64,000 nt of DNA from Streptococcus oralis subsp. tigurinus AZ_3a (lineage in GTDB: Bacteria > Bacillota > Bacilli > Lactobacillales > Streptococcaceae). Under the pieces are notes generated by a model that was not told the origin of the DNA, searched no databases, and saw only the letters and a list, made by a program, of their open reading frames with translations. The stretch covers positions 214,765 to 278,764 of the forward strand of contig AORU01000001.1 in the NCBI GenBank assembly GCA_000344275.1, read 5' to 3'. The translations under genes were made by a program, and so were the position numbers. Below, one piece after another: positions 9,927 through 19,203 of this stretch. Numbering within the stretch: position 1 is the first letter of the stretch; every line of letters begins with the position of its first letter.

Positions 9927-11240
9927 TTACTTTCTCCCCACTTCTTCATCAATAATCGTTTTAAAATTTTCTTCTGAATTTTCCATCATTTTACAAAATG
10001 CACTATAGGATGAGGCGGTCTGAGGGATTTGGATAGACCACTTCTTCAATTGAGCTCCATAGCCAGCTAGTTTTCCTATTTCACTATTTACTGACTGCTC
10101 CATACTAGGGAAAATCAGTCCGGCTTTCCCAGCTTTTAAAATATAAGAATAGGAAATAAGCTGGAACAAGTCCTCGCGGTTAATCCCTCTTTCAGTGAAC
10201 TCCAGTTTTTTATATTTTGCATCTAGAACAATCTTTCGTTCTCTGTCATAAAAATCTGGATATACCTTTCGTTTCCCAACAGAAAATACTGAAATTCCGT
10301 CCGTCTTATCTTTATTTCGTGGATGGATGAAACCTTTTGGCAACAAGGTGTAAACATACTCTTCCCAAAGACAGGCAACATCAAAGAGAATACCATGTAC
10401 CCTTTGGGCTTGGGGCCCAAGACCATGCTTTTCTCTACTCAGAATCATCAAGCAGAGTTCCTGTAATTTTCTATACTCTCTAAAATAGGCGTGTCGGATG
10501 GGGTTGATTTTATTCATTCTGATAATCTTGGCACGATCAGCTAGTTTATAAGCTGGAGTTACACGAGTAATTTCTGTCATATTTTCACGATTGCTATCGA
10601 GCAGAACTCCGAAACTTTTCTGATTCTTTATGTACTCAATCGTATGCCGAATCAACTGCATGAGTGGATTATCATAGGTGAACTCTCTTGTCGTATAGGC
10701 AATATTTCCCGTAAAAGGGAGATTTTTTTTCAGATGATTTCCAACATCTAGTACACCCTTTACATGACTATCGTTATGGAAAAATCGCTGGTATTCCTTA
10801 TAAAGACCTTTTCGAAGAGCAGCTTGCAGATATTTAGGAAAGAGGTAAATCAAAAGCTGATAGAGTTTATCCTCTGGAGATAGACCAACATCCAAACTAG
10901 TCAGATTGATATTGAGAACCTTTTGTAAAAGATAATGCAAAAAATGGTCGTTACTTTCATCAGAAAAACGAGAGGAAATCGTTAATCTTTCCTGACCATA
11001 TCCAAGAAAACCAATTACATTTCCTGTCTTGATTTCCTGATTAACTGTTTCAAAAATCTTTTGGTCCTTTTCTAAGTCAGGAGAATATTGCAGGTCATTT
11101 GGAAATATAAAGATACGGTCCTCTCGAGAAAGGTTATCTAGTGTTCTATCAAGAAGTGCTTGACTTAGATTGGGATATTCTGCGACAAAGTCCTCTTTAG
11201 CAATTCTATGCTGATTATCAGTGATCCGCATCATCATCAC
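9927..11240 (-). CDS. mcrC: McrC nuclease subunit of McrBC restriction system
   Basis: The endonuclease partner (437 aa) of the McrB motor in a type IV (modification-dependent) restriction system. An N-terminal beta-rich region leads to the family-typical YQRFFHNDSHVKGVLDVG (about 150-167) and AYTTREFTYDNPLMQLI (about 181-197). The C-terminal PD-(D/E)xK nuclease is seen as PDFYDRERKIVLDAKYK (PD at 328-329, D340, K342). It overlaps the end of mcrB by 23 nt. The start is ambiguous, because several adjacent Met codons precede RITDNQ and there is no strong ribosome binding site; translational coupling to mcrB is likely. Confidence 0.9.
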   Translation of the reverse strand: MMMMRITDNQHRIAKEDFVAEYPNLSQALLDRTLDNLSREDRIFIFPNDLQYSPDLEKDQKIFETVNQEIKTGNVIGFLGYGQERLTISSRFSDESNDHFLHYLLQKVLNINLTSLDVGLSPEDKLYQLLIYLFPKYLQAALRKGLYKEYQRFFHNDSHVKGVLDVGNHLKKNLPFTGNIAYTTREFTYDNPLMQLIRHTIEYIKNQKSFGVLLDSNRENMTEITRVTPAYKLADRAKIIRMNKINPIRHAYFREYRKLQELCLMILSREKHGLGPQAQRVHGILFDVACLWEEYVYTLLPKGFIHPRNKDKTDGISVFSVGKRKVYPDFYDRERKIVLDAKYKKLEFTERGINREDLFQLISYSYILKAGKAGLIFPSMEQSVNSEIGKLAGYGAQLKKWSIQIPQTASSYSAFCKMMENSEENFKTIIDEEVGRK

Positions 11241-13206
11241 CAGTATCTTGCCGATCTGTTTCCCCTTTATTTGTCAGATCAAATGCTTTTTTCAATGTAT
11301 CCAGAGTTTCAGCCTCTTCATAAGAACCTCGTAAGTAATCTTCCAAAAGCGGTTTGAGGTAATCAGACCAGAGTAATTCATAGTCAAAATCTACATCCTT
11401 CAACTTAAGGAAATAACTTGGTCCGATATGATAATGACTGTTTAGCTCCTGAACGTTTTCGATAGCAGCGTTCAAGTTTCTTAGACGTTTTTTCGCTTCT
11501 TCCTCATGTCCATCTAGTTCGTTATCTAGAATGTATAACTGGCTTTCAGCAGTAACTTCAACAAAGCGGAAACGACGACGCATAGCAAAATCAAAGGTGT
11601 CCACTGAACGGTCAATATCATTCATAGTTCCGATAATATAGACATTTTCAGGGATATAAAATTTCTCATCAGTCTCATGTAAATTAGCATACTGGGTAGA
11701 AACACTCCCCCTTTCGCCACGATAGCCAGGGTCAATAGAGAAAAAGAGTTCACCAAAAATCTTAGAAATCTCACCACGGTTGATTTCATCGATGATGAAG
11801 ACAAAATTCTTGTCTGTGTTGATCTCTGTTGGAGAGATATAGTCTTTCAAACCAAATCTTTTCTTTAAAATTTCAAGGACTTTTTTTCCTTGGTTACGAT
11901 AATAGGGCTGTTTCAGATAGTTTTCATCTTTATAGAGTTCATAAACATAAGATTTTGTTAAGCAAGTTCCTTGGGCTTTAGTTTCATAATTGATATTAAA
12001 ATTATTTCTACTATTTACTGTGAGATAGGAAAATTCTGTCAAATATTCTTTTTCATCTCTGCCATTTACATATTCAAGATAAAGATCCCAAGCCTCCTCA
12101 AAATTATCTTGGCCTCCAGTTTTTTGAGCTTCTTTAGCCTTCTGACAAAACTTCTTAAAAATGCCGTCCTGCAAGCCAAAGTTAATCTGTCCATCATTTA
12201 CCAGGATTGGCCTCAACCCCTCTACAAAATCCGTATAATCATAGGAAGGATGAAACTGTACAAATTCGATTTGGTCTTCGTTGCCACCCGTTAATTCTTT
12301 AGCAATTTCTTTAGCAAGATAAGTTTTTCCTGTGCCAGGTGCACCACGGAGGATGAGGTTTTTGGAGTGTAATAAGATATTCTTATACTCGTTGATATTT
12401 TCTGACATGTTTATCTCTTCCTTTTCTGATTCTCTATAAAAACTAGTGAAATTATCATAAAACTCTTTTAAAATATCGTTAGGTTCAGCAGTTGATTCCA
12501 ACTCTAAGTCCTTGACAAGGTATTTATAATCTAAATCTTCATCTCGATTATTACTATACCATTTTACTATTTTAAATTCTGTGAGTTTAAATCTCTGAAA
12601 ACCACACCTTATATTTATCCATGAGTTATCCATGTCACTCAGCCGATAACCAAAGTAAGGTGATTTAATATATCCATTGCCACTCTTTGGACCAAAATGA
12701 CCTGTGTTAAGCATTTCAACTTTGTACGGAATACCCTCAATAGTCAGAGCAGGGTAAATCTGTTCAGCTCCATCTAATTTTTGAGAACGTTTAATTTCTA
12801 TATCTTTTGAATTATAGATATTTGCTTGATTCACAAATTTAGACAAAAATTCTCTGAAGACTTTATAACACTCTGATTTAATTCCACTTTTTACAAACTC
12901 ATAAGATTTATTTATAAAAGGTAAAATCTCATTTAATGAATTTTCATCCTCAATAAAATACTCAGCATCAAGTGTCCAACCGAATGAATCAGGCTTCTTA
13001 TTAAACAACAAAATATCTGAATCATGAAGACTCTTAGAGAGAACGGCAATCTTTATTCCTTTATTTTGAAAATTAATTTCTATAAAATTTTGTAACTTCC
13101 CTTTCCTATTTTTAACCTGAAAAGAAATATAACTTTTTGTTTGATTTTCAATTGCATCTGGGAATTCTTTTTTTATCCTGTCAATGAAAGTTTGTTTTGA
13201 AACCAT
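11218..13206 (-). CDS. mcrB: McrB AAA+ GTPase of McrBC restriction system
   Basis: The motor and specificity subunit (662 aa) recognises modified DNA and translocates with GTP to activate McrC. Residues 1-110 look like a DUF5655-type small domain and about 110-250 form an unassigned second module; together these would read DNA modification (inference). The AAA+ domain has Walker A GAPGTGKT (288-295), QFHPSYDYTDFVEGLRP, Walker B FIIDEINRGEISKIFGELFF, and the McrB-specific GTMNDIDRSVDTFDFAMRRRF. The N-terminal half is clearly more AT-rich than neighbouring genes, suggesting acquisition. A second start with a strong ribosome binding site occurs at codon 267 (see finding). The full-length start has AAGGAAAACACA before the ATG. 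Confidence 0.92.
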   Translation of the reverse strand: MVSKQTFIDRIKKEFPDAIENQTKSYISFQVKNRKGKLQNFIEINFQNKGIKIAVLSKSLHDSDILLFNKKPDSFGWTLDAEYFIEDENSLNEILPFINKSYEFVKSGIKSECYKVFREFLSKFVNQANIYNSKDIEIKRSQKLDGAEQIYPALTIEGIPYKVEMLNTGHFGPKSGNGYIKSPYFGYRLSDMDNSWINIRCGFQRFKLTEFKIVKWYSNNRDEDLDYKYLVKDLELESTAEPNDILKEFYDNFTSFYRESEKEEINMSENINEYKNILLHSKNLILRGAPGTGKTYLAKEIAKELTGGNEDQIEFVQFHPSYDYTDFVEGLRPILVNDGQINFGLQDGIFKKFCQKAKEAQKTGGQDNFEEAWDLYLEYVNGRDEKEYLTEFSYLTVNSRNNFNINYETKAQGTCLTKSYVYELYKDENYLKQPYYRNQGKKVLEILKKRFGLKDYISPTEINTDKNFVFIIDEINRGEISKIFGELFFSIDPGYRGERGSVSTQYANLHETDEKFYIPENVYIIGTMNDIDRSVDTFDFAMRRRFRFVEVTAESQLYILDNELDGHEEEAKKRLRNLNAAIENVQELNSHYHIGPSYFLKLKDVDFDYELLWSDYLKPLLEDYLRGSYEEAETLDTLKKAFDLTNKGETDRQDTGDDDADH
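12406..12423 (-). promoter_or_regulatory. internal ribosome binding site and start in mcrB
   Basis: AAGGAAGAG, six bases, then an in-frame ATG at codon 267, directly before the AAA+ domain (MSENINEYKN). Initiation here would yield a 396-aa motor-only isoform comparable to the short McrB of E. coli. Confidence 0.55.
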
Positions 13207-13247
13207 TGTGTTTTCCTTGCCTATTAAAAATTTATTGTTAGACGTAA

Positions 13248-13294
13248 ATTATATTTGTTTCGTTCAAAGTAAGATATTTTACTTTGAACGAAAC
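13248..13294 (-). promoter_or_regulatory. perfect 16-bp inverted repeat with -10 box before mcrB
   Basis: Arms GTTTCGTTCAAAGTAA (13257-13272) and its exact complement (13279-13294) flank a 6-nt spacer. TATAAT (13248-13253) follows the repeat by three bases on the minus strand. The expected -35 position falls within the repeat and is non-consensus, which suits an operator or an activator-dependent promoter. No T-tract follows, so it is not a normal terminator. Confidence 0.65.
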
Positions 13295-13360
13295 CACATT
13301 CTATTAATATATATTCTGCATCTAGCATATCATATCTATATAAAAAAGAAAAGAAATTCT

Positions 13361-13409
13361 AAAGAAAAAGCCCAGCATTAAGAGTTTCAATATCTCTTAA
13401 CACTAGACT
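13361..13409 (-). terminator. terminator of the leu operon
   Basis: A long 16-bp stem (several G-U pairs) from AGTCTAGTGTTAAGAG to CTCTTAATGCTGGGCT, followed by TTTTTCTTT on the minus strand, just after the Sua5-like gene. Confidence 0.8.
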
Positions 13410-13420
13410 TCTTTTTTATC

Positions 13421-14200
13421 TTAATAATACTCACCCTGGCGGTAGTCCCATGAGTTAAAGGTATCTGACAGGTGCATCATGATTTTATCAATATCAAGCC
13501 CTTTACGAATCACAACTGGTGCTGGTGAGATTGAACGGTCCCCTCCTTGTTCTGGGATGAGTTTACCATCTTTATCAACCATAGAAACCATCACGCCTTG
13601 CTCGTAGCGAGTTTCGATTGTTTTGTCAGGTTGCATGGATGCCACATAGTCGTCTGCTTCGATGACAAGGTCCACTGCTCCTTCGATCCGTTCTCCGATA
13701 CCTTCCACCTTACCACGGTTTCCTTTTCCAGATGGGTTGGCTGATGAGGCATAGACCATTTTCCCTTCTTCCCAAAGTTTAGCAGCCAACTGTTCACCAG
13801 CTTTACCAAACTTGATGATAAAACAGCTAGTACCACGCACGTCAGTCATAAGCTCTTCACGGCCATCACCGTATGCTTTAAGTTTTTCAAAAGCTTCTGG
13901 TTTCCATGGAAGGATACAACCAAGTAGAATGTCTTCGTCCCAATGTTTTTGGTAGAAGGCTTCAATTTCTGGGTTGAGTTGTGCTAAAGCGCGTAGCTCG
14001 TCCATGCTACCACAAAGTACAACACCTGGTTTGTTACGGTTACGCTCTTTGGCTTCGAACTTACGCTCAAGTCCTGCCTTATCACTAGTCATGATAATGT
14101 AACCAACTTTTGTAGGGCAAACGATACACCCGCCCTCACCTTTTAAAATGTCATAGCCTTCTTGTGAAAGTGTCCCGTTCCATTGAATGTGTTTTGTCAT
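13421..14200 (-). CDS. Sua5/YciO/YrdC-family protein
   Basis: This 259-aa YrdC-fold protein resembles L-threonylcarbamoyladenylate synthase (tRNA t6A pathway) and YciO-like paralogues. Visible features are CIVCPTKVGYIIMTSDKAG near residue 19 (the YrdC nucleotide/threonine pocket, with Val where canonical Sua5 has Thr-Tyr-Gly) and VYASSANPSGKGNRGKV near residue 150. It is shorter than Sua5 and longer than YrdC. I start it at MTKHIQWNG, which follows GGAAATAGAACT; a longer frame would run into leuD. It is the last gene of the leu transcription unit. Its specific function here is uncertain; the chromosome probably has a separate canonical Sua5. Confidence 0.75.
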   Translation of the reverse strand: MTKHIQWNGTLSQEGYDILKGEGGCIVCPTKVGYIIMTSDKAGLERKFEAKERNRNKPGVVLCGSMDELRALAQLNPEIEAFYQKHWDEDILLGCILPWKPEAFEKLKAYGDGREELMTDVRGTSCFIIKFGKAGEQLAAKLWEEGKMVYASSANPSGKGNRGKVEGIGERIEGAVDLVIEADDYVASMQPDKTIETRYEQGVMVSMVDKDGKLIPEQGGDRSISPAPVVIRKGLDIDKIMMHLSDTFNSWDYRQGEYY

Positions 14201-14225
14201 AGTTCTATTTCCTTTTCTATTTTTT

Positions 14226-14819
14226 CTAATCCTGCCAGTAGGCTGGACGTTGTTTTTCATAGGCAGCAATCAAGTCTTCATACTGCAAAGTAATACCGAT
14301 ATCATCCAAACCATTTAAAAGCTTGTGCTTCCACTCGCTATCAATTTCGAAAGTGAATTCTCCAACTGGAGAGATGATTTTTTGTTGTTCCAAGTCCACA
14401 GTTACCTGGTCGATCGGTTTGAGTTGGGCTAGCTTTTCTCTAACCTCCCTAGGCTGAACAATGGGCAACATACCATTATTGAGTTCATTATTGTAATGAA
14501 TATCGCCAAAAGACCCTGCAATCACGACCTTAAAGCCATAGTCGGCTAGAGCCCAAGCTGCGTGTTCTCTCGAAGAACCTGCCCCAAAGTTATCCCCCGA
14601 TATAAGAATACTGGCTTTACGATATTCAGGTCGGTTAAAGACAAAGTCTGGGTCCTCAGTGTAGTGATCGTCCAGATAACGCCAAGCATACATGAGGTAC
14701 TTACCAAAGCCTTTTTTATCAATTAACTTGAGAAACTGCTTGGGGAGTATTTGGTCGGTGTCGATGTTATCATTCATGAGAGGAACGCTCGTTCCCGTAT
14801 AAACTGTAAATTTCTCCAT
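14226..14819 (-). CDS. leuD: 3-isopropylmalate dehydratase small subunit
   Basis: LeuD (197 aa) pairs with LeuC to isomerise 2-isopropylmalate to 3-isopropylmalate in leucine synthesis. The swivelling aconitase-type domain shows [14 protein letters not shown] near residue 18 and the [17 protein letters not shown] loop near residue 76. It begins 9 nt after leuC with an AAGGAGAGG site. Intact length. Confidence 0.96.
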   Translation of the reverse strand: MEKFTVYTGTSVPLMNDNIDTDQILPKQFLKLIDKKGFGKYLMYAWRYLDDHYTEDPDFVFNRPEYRKASILISGDNFGAGSSREHAAWALADYGFKVVIAGSFGDIHYNNELNNGMLPIVQPREVREKLAQLKPIDQVTVDLEQQKIISPVGEFTFEIDSEWKHKLLNGLDDIGITLQYEDLIAAYEKQRPAYWQD

Positions 14820-14828
14820 CTCCTCTCC

Positions 14829-16211
14829 TTACTGGGCCTCTGGCATTTGCCGAACATCTACGAAACGCCCTGCGATAGCTGCTGCCGCTGCCATGGCTGG
14901 ACTGCAGAGATGAGTCTTAGCGCCAAATCCCTGTCTGTCTTCAAAATTGCGGTTACTAGTTGAGGCACAGTGAACACCATCAGGGACCTTGTCAGGATTC
15001 ATCCCTAGGCACATAGAACAACCTGGGTCTCTCCACTCAAAGCCAGCGTCTAAGAATACTTTATCCAAGCCCAACTTTTCAGCAGCTCGTTTGACAGGAC
15101 GAGAACCTGGAACCACGATAGCCGTTAAGTTGGGAGCTATTTTCTTCCCTTTTACAAATCGAGCAGCCAGTTGCAAGTCACTGAGCCGAGCATTGGTACA
15201 AGACCCGATAAAAATATATCCTAGTTCAATGTCCGCTGGCTTTTGACCGGGCTCCAAGTTCATGTAATGATAAGCTCGTTCATCATTCATATCCTTAATT
15301 TCTGGAAAACTACTGTCAAAGTCGACGCCCATAGCAGGATTGGTTCCCCAGGTCACCATAGGAGCCAAGTCTGAGACATCCATCCGGATAACCTTATCAT
15401 AGACAGCATCATCATCGCTGACAAGCGTCTTCCAGTCAGCAACCGCCTCCTCGAAAGCTTCGGGAACGCATTCCCGTCCCTTGAGATAGTCATAGGTAGT
15501 CTGATCTGGATTCATGATTCCCATCTTGGAGCCAAACTCGATGGACATATTGCAGATGGTCATTCTCTCTTCCATGGTCAGTGCATCAATGGCTTCTCCA
15601 CGATATTCAACCACATAGCCAACACCACAGGCAACGCCGTACTTGGCAATTAAGGCGAGAATGTAATCCTTAGAATAAACTCCTTTTTGAGGAACACCAG
15701 TGAATTCTACCAGCATTTTCTTGGGTTTAACTTGCCAGAGTGTCTGGGTAGCAAAGACATGCTCGACCTCACTGGTCCCAATCCCAAAGGCGACAGCTCC
15801 GAAAGCTCCGTGGGTAGCTGTGTGGCTGTCTCCACAGACGATGAATTTTCCTGGTTGGGTCCGTCCTGTTTCTGGACCTACCATGTGAACGATTCCCTGC
15901 TTTTCAGAACCGTGGGCAGCATGTTCAATCCCAAACTCCTCAACATTTTCAGCAAGCTTATCAATTTGAGCCTTAGAAATAACATCTCGAATATCGTAGA
16001 TATTGACCGTTGGTACATTGTGGTCAAAGGTTCCAAATGTCAAGTCGGGCCGTCTCAATCTGCGCCCCGCATCTCGTAATCCTTGAAAAGCTTGGGGACT
16101 AGTCACTTCATGAATATAGTGCTGGTCCACATACATGAGTTGGGGCTGCCCTTCTTCTCCTGTGATGACATGGCGGTCCCATAATTTATCAAAAATCGAT
16201 TTTCCTGCCAT
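14829..16211 (-). CDS. leuC: 3-isopropylmalate dehydratase large subunit
   Basis: LeuC (460 aa) carries the 4Fe-4S cluster of isopropylmalate isomerase. Cluster cysteines are visible in [13 protein letters not shown] and in [13 protein letters not shown]. The substrate loops [15 protein letters not shown] and [13 protein letters not shown] are intact. It lies between the DUF1294 gene and leuD, each within a few bases. The cluster requirement fits with the Suf machinery encoded at 50-55 kb. Confidence 0.97.
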   Translation of the reverse strand: MAGKSIFDKLWDRHVITGEEGQPQLMYVDQHYIHEVTSPQAFQGLRDAGRRLRRPDLTFGTFDHNVPTVNIYDIRDVISKAQIDKLAENVEEFGIEHAAHGSEKQGIVHMVGPETGRTQPGKFIVCGDSHTATHGAFGAVAFGIGTSEVEHVFATQTLWQVKPKKMLVEFTGVPQKGVYSKDYILALIAKYGVACGVGYVVEYRGEAIDALTMEERMTICNMSIEFGSKMGIMNPDQTTYDYLKGRECVPEAFEEAVADWKTLVSDDDAVYDKVIRMDVSDLAPMVTWGTNPAMGVDFDSSFPEIKDMNDERAYHYMNLEPGQKPADIELGYIFIGSCTNARLSDLQLAARFVKGKKIAPNLTAIVVPGSRPVKRAAEKLGLDKVFLDAGFEWRDPGCSMCLGMNPDKVPDGVHCASTSNRNFEDRQGFGAKTHLCSPAMAAAAAIAGRFVDVRQMPEAQ

Positions 16212-16214
16212 CCA

Positions 16215-16484
16215 TTACCTCCAAATAAAATATAAGGCTACTAGTGTGGTCACCATCCCGAGAAACCAAACTGTTTTAAAATACCATTTTCTAGTCTTGT
16301 GGTGAAAGGTGATTCCTGCCAACCAGGCACCAAAACCACCACAAGTAAGGGCTAAAATGAGTAAGATTTTCTCTGGGACGCGCCAAGCACCTCTTCTTGC
16401 CTTGGATTTGTCAATGCCATAAATCAAGAAAATCAGCAAATTCCAAATCAAGAGGGCAAGCGTGATTCCTTCATTTATCTTCAT
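16215..16484 (-). CDS. DUF1294 small membrane protein
   Basis: This 89-aa protein has about three hydrophobic helices (residues 6-24, 41-61 and 69-87) and the DUF1294 patch YGIDKSKARRGAWRVPE, with FGAWLAGITFHHKTRKWYF after it. Its start overlaps the leuB stop by 4 nt (ATGA), and it precedes leuC by 3 nt, so it is an integral part of the leu operon. Function unknown. In this position a membrane role tied to branched-chain metabolism is possible but unsupported. Confidence 0.85.
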   Translation of the reverse strand: MKINEGITLALLIWNLLIFLIYGIDKSKARRGAWRVPEKILLILALTCGGFGAWLAGITFHHKTRKWYFKTVWFLGMVTTLVALYFIWR

Positions 16485-17518
16485 AATCTTTCAATGATGG
16501 CTTCTGTCATTTCCTTAGTCGAAGCCTGTCCTCCAATATCTCTTGTTAAAATGCCAGCCGCTAAACTAGCTTCAACAGCACGCTCGATACGCTCCGCATC
16601 CTCACAACGTCCAAAGCTGTCTCTTAGCATCATGGCAACTGACAAAATCATAGAGATAGGATTGGCAATTCCTTGGCCAGCAATATCAGGTGCCGAACCA
16701 TGAATAGGTTCATAAATACTTGGACCTTTTTCAGAATGACTGGCTGATGGCATGACGCCAAGTGTGCCTGATAGAACGCTTGATTCATCAGATAAGATAT
16801 CTCCGAAAAGATTCTCCGTCACAATGACATCAAACTTGGCAGGATTGGTAATCATAAGCATAGCAGCTGAGTCCACCAACTGGTGCTCCAAGGTCACATC
16901 TGGGAAATCCTGCGCAACTTCCTCAGCTACTCTGCGCCAGAGTTTTGATGTCGCTAGAACGTTTTGTTTATCGATACTAGTAACGATTTTTCTCCGACTT
17001 CTTGCGATTTCAAAGGCCTTGCGAATAATCCGCTCTACTTCCTCATAGCTATAGTCGTTGATATCACGCGCTTTTCGCTCTTCAAGGATATGATTCCCAA
17101 AGTAAATCCCTCCTGTCAACTCACGTACCACGACAAAGTCTACACCAGCAATTCGTTCGGGTTTGAGAGGTGACAAATGCTTGAGACTGTCAAAGATTTT
17201 TACGGGGCGAATATTGGCATAGAGATTGAGTTCCTTACGAAGAGACAGCAAGCCTTGTTCAGGACGAACCGCTGCTCCATCATACTGAGGACTACCGATA
17301 GCCGCTAGGAGAATCGCATCTGCTTCTCTACATGACTTGAGGGTTTCATCAGGTAAGGGATGCCCCGCAGCATCAATACCTGCACCTCCAAAGGGGCGTC
17401 TATTTATTTCATAGTCAAAACCTGTTTTTGAAGCTAGAGCTTCCAGAACCGCTAAACCAGCTTCCATAATTTCTGGACCGATTCCATCCCCTGCTAGTGC
17501 TACTATTTTCTTTGTCAT
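16481..17518 (-). CDS. leuB: 3-isopropylmalate dehydrogenase
   Basis: LeuB (345 aa) oxidatively decarboxylates 3-isopropylmalate with NAD. It has the N-terminal ALAGDGIGPEIM, the substrate loop with RPEQGLLSLRKEL, VVRELTGGIYFG, the metal-site region VDSAAMLMI and NLFGDILSDESSVL, and the NAD patch EPIHGSAPDIAGQGIANP. Start 12 nt after the leuA stop with a GGAGAAGGATA ribosome binding site. Confidence 0.97.
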   Translation of the reverse strand: MTKKIVALAGDGIGPEIMEAGLAVLEALASKTGFDYEINRRPFGGAGIDAAGHPLPDETLKSCREADAILLAAIGSPQYDGAAVRPEQGLLSLRKELNLYANIRPVKIFDSLKHLSPLKPERIAGVDFVVVRELTGGIYFGNHILEERKARDINDYSYEEVERIIRKAFEIARSRRKIVTSIDKQNVLATSKLWRRVAEEVAQDFPDVTLEHQLVDSAAMLMITNPAKFDVIVTENLFGDILSDESSVLSGTLGVMPSASHSEKGPSIYEPIHGSAPDIAGQGIANPISMILSVAMMLRDSFGRCEDAERIERAVEASLAAGILTRDIGGQASTKEMTEAIIERL

Positions 17519-17529
17519 ATCCTTCTCCT

Positions 17530-19092
17530 TTACACACTAGGCATGTCTCGGTAGGAAACGCTACGCCCCATCTCACCTGCATTCTCTTTTTGAACAAAGG
17601 TATTGGCATTGATGTAGGCAATAGCCGAAGCTTTCAGTACATCGAAATCAAGACCTGCTGCGTTAAAGACGGTCTCTGTATCTCTGTTTTCAACAGTGAC
17701 CAGGACTCGAGCCTGGGCATCGATTCCATCTGTTACCGCATCGATGGTATAGGACACCAAGCGGACAGATTGGTTAAAGAACTTATCGATAGCGTTAAAG
17801 ATTGCTTCAACGGAACCTTGCCCTGTTGCATTAAATTCGACTTTTTCACCATCCATATTGGCTAGGCTAACGAGGGCTTCAATGTCATTGTCTGCATGAG
17901 TTTGAAGTTGTAAATCATCAAAATGGAAGCCTTCTGGATTTTCAACCATGGTGCCAGCGACCAGAGCTCGAATATCTGCATCTGTGATTTCTTGTTTCTT
18001 ATCTGCCAGTGCCTTGAACTTAGCGAAGAGTGGTTTGATATCCTCTTCTGTAAAATCTAGGGCCAGTTCTCTTAGTTTTTCAACAAAGGCATGGCGACCT
18101 GACAATTTACCAAGCGGAAGACTATTGCTCTTAACACCGACCAATTCAGGTGTGATGATCTCATAAGTGAGAGGATTTTTAAGGACTCCATCTTGGTGAA
18201 TACCAGACTCGTGAGAGAAGGCATTACCACCAACCACAGCCTTGTTTTTAGGAACTGGAATACCAGAGAAGCGAGAAACCATTTCTGACGTATTAATGGT
18301 TTCATTTAGGACAATACTGGTCTCTGCCTGATAGTAATCTTGGCGAATATTGAGGGCCACTGCTATTTCTTCCAAAGCAGCATTCCCAGCTCGCTCCCCA
18401 ATACCGTTGATGGTTCCTTCGACACGTCCTGCACCGTTCTTGACAGCAGAAAGGCTGTTAGCCACTGCCATTCCGAGGTCATCATGACAGTGAGGCGAAT
18501 AGATAATCTGACGATTCGTCTTGACATTCTCAATCAAGTATTTGAAAATAGCGCCGTACTCTTCTGGCGTGGTAAATCCTACTGTGTCTGGGATATTGAT
18601 ATAAGACGCCCCTGCATCGACCGCTGTTTGAACGACTTGCAAGAGGAAATCCAACTCTGTTCTAGTTGCATCTTCAGGAGAGAATTCGACGATTTCAAAC
18701 TTAGAACATGCGTAAGAAACATGCTCCTTAATAGCTTCTAAAATCTCTTCCTTGCTCTTATTGAGCTTATACTTGCGGTGAATCGGACCGGTAGCGATAA
18801 AGACATGAATCTGTGGATACTTGGCATCCTTAAGTGCCTCGTAACAAGCATCAATATCAGACTTGACAGAGCGTGCTAGACCAGTTACCGCCGTTTTCTT
18901 CAAGACTTTAGCAATCTCCTGAACTGCCTTAAATGAGTCTGGGCTTGCAGCCGGAAAACCAGCTTCGATGGCTGAAATGCCCCACTTCTCCAACTGCCTT
19001 GCAATGGCAATTTTTTCCTTGATTGAAAAGTTAACGCCAGGTGTCTGCTCTCCATCTCGAAGGCTGGTATCTAGAAATTCAACTGTTCGCAT
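17530..19092 (-). CDS. leuA: 2-isopropylmalate synthase
   Basis: LeuA (520 aa) condenses 2-oxoisovalerate with acetyl-CoA, the committed step of leucine synthesis. The N-terminal TIM barrel shows FLDTSLRDGEQTPGVNFS (residues 5-22), the metal ligands in HCHDDLGMAVANSL, and NGIGERAGNAALEE. The C-terminal alpha/beta domain (about 390-510) is the leucine-sensing regulatory domain, so feedback inhibition is expected. Expression is controlled by the upstream leader peptide and attenuator. Confidence 0.97.
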   Translation of the reverse strand: MRTVEFLDTSLRDGEQTPGVNFSIKEKIAIARQLEKWGISAIEAGFPAASPDSFKAVQEIAKVLKKTAVTGLARSVKSDIDACYEALKDAKYPQIHVFIATGPIHRKYKLNKSKEEILEAIKEHVSYACSKFEIVEFSPEDATRTELDFLLQVVQTAVDAGASYINIPDTVGFTTPEEYGAIFKYLIENVKTNRQIIYSPHCHDDLGMAVANSLSAVKNGAGRVEGTINGIGERAGNAALEEIAVALNIRQDYYQAETSIVLNETINTSEMVSRFSGIPVPKNKAVVGGNAFSHESGIHQDGVLKNPLTYEIITPELVGVKSNSLPLGKLSGRHAFVEKLRELALDFTEEDIKPLFAKFKALADKKQEITDADIRALVAGTMVENPEGFHFDDLQLQTHADNDIEALVSLANMDGEKVEFNATGQGSVEAIFNAIDKFFNQSVRLVSYTIDAVTDGIDAQARVLVTVENRDTETVFNAAGLDFDVLKASAIAYINANTFVQKENAGEMGRSVSYRDMPSV

Positions 19093-19121
19093 AAGATTTC
19101 CCCTTTTCCAAATATGGTTTT

Positions 19122-19158
19122 AAAAAAACATCTCGCTCAGAAACCCAAGCGAGATGTT
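19122..19158 (-). terminator. attenuator terminator of the leu operon
   Basis: Perfect 11-bp stem AACATCTCGCT/AGCGAGATGTT with a 10-nt loop and a T7 tail, between the leader peptide stop and leuA. The sequence just upstream contains CCAAGCGGGAG, which could compete for pairing as an antiterminator. Confidence 0.88.
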
Positions 19159-19203
19159 GATTTACTCCCGCTTGGTAAGCCAAACAGGACTAATGCTTTT
19201 GCA

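Noticed and set aside
13257..13294. The mcrB inverted repeat as a rho-independent terminator
   Set aside because: AT-rich stem without a T-tract on either strand; the actual leu operon terminator is the longer hairpin at 13361-13409.
14201..14269. Upstream extension of the Sua5-like gene
   Set aside because: It overlaps the 3' end of leuD and lacks a ribosome binding site; MTKHIQWNG has one.
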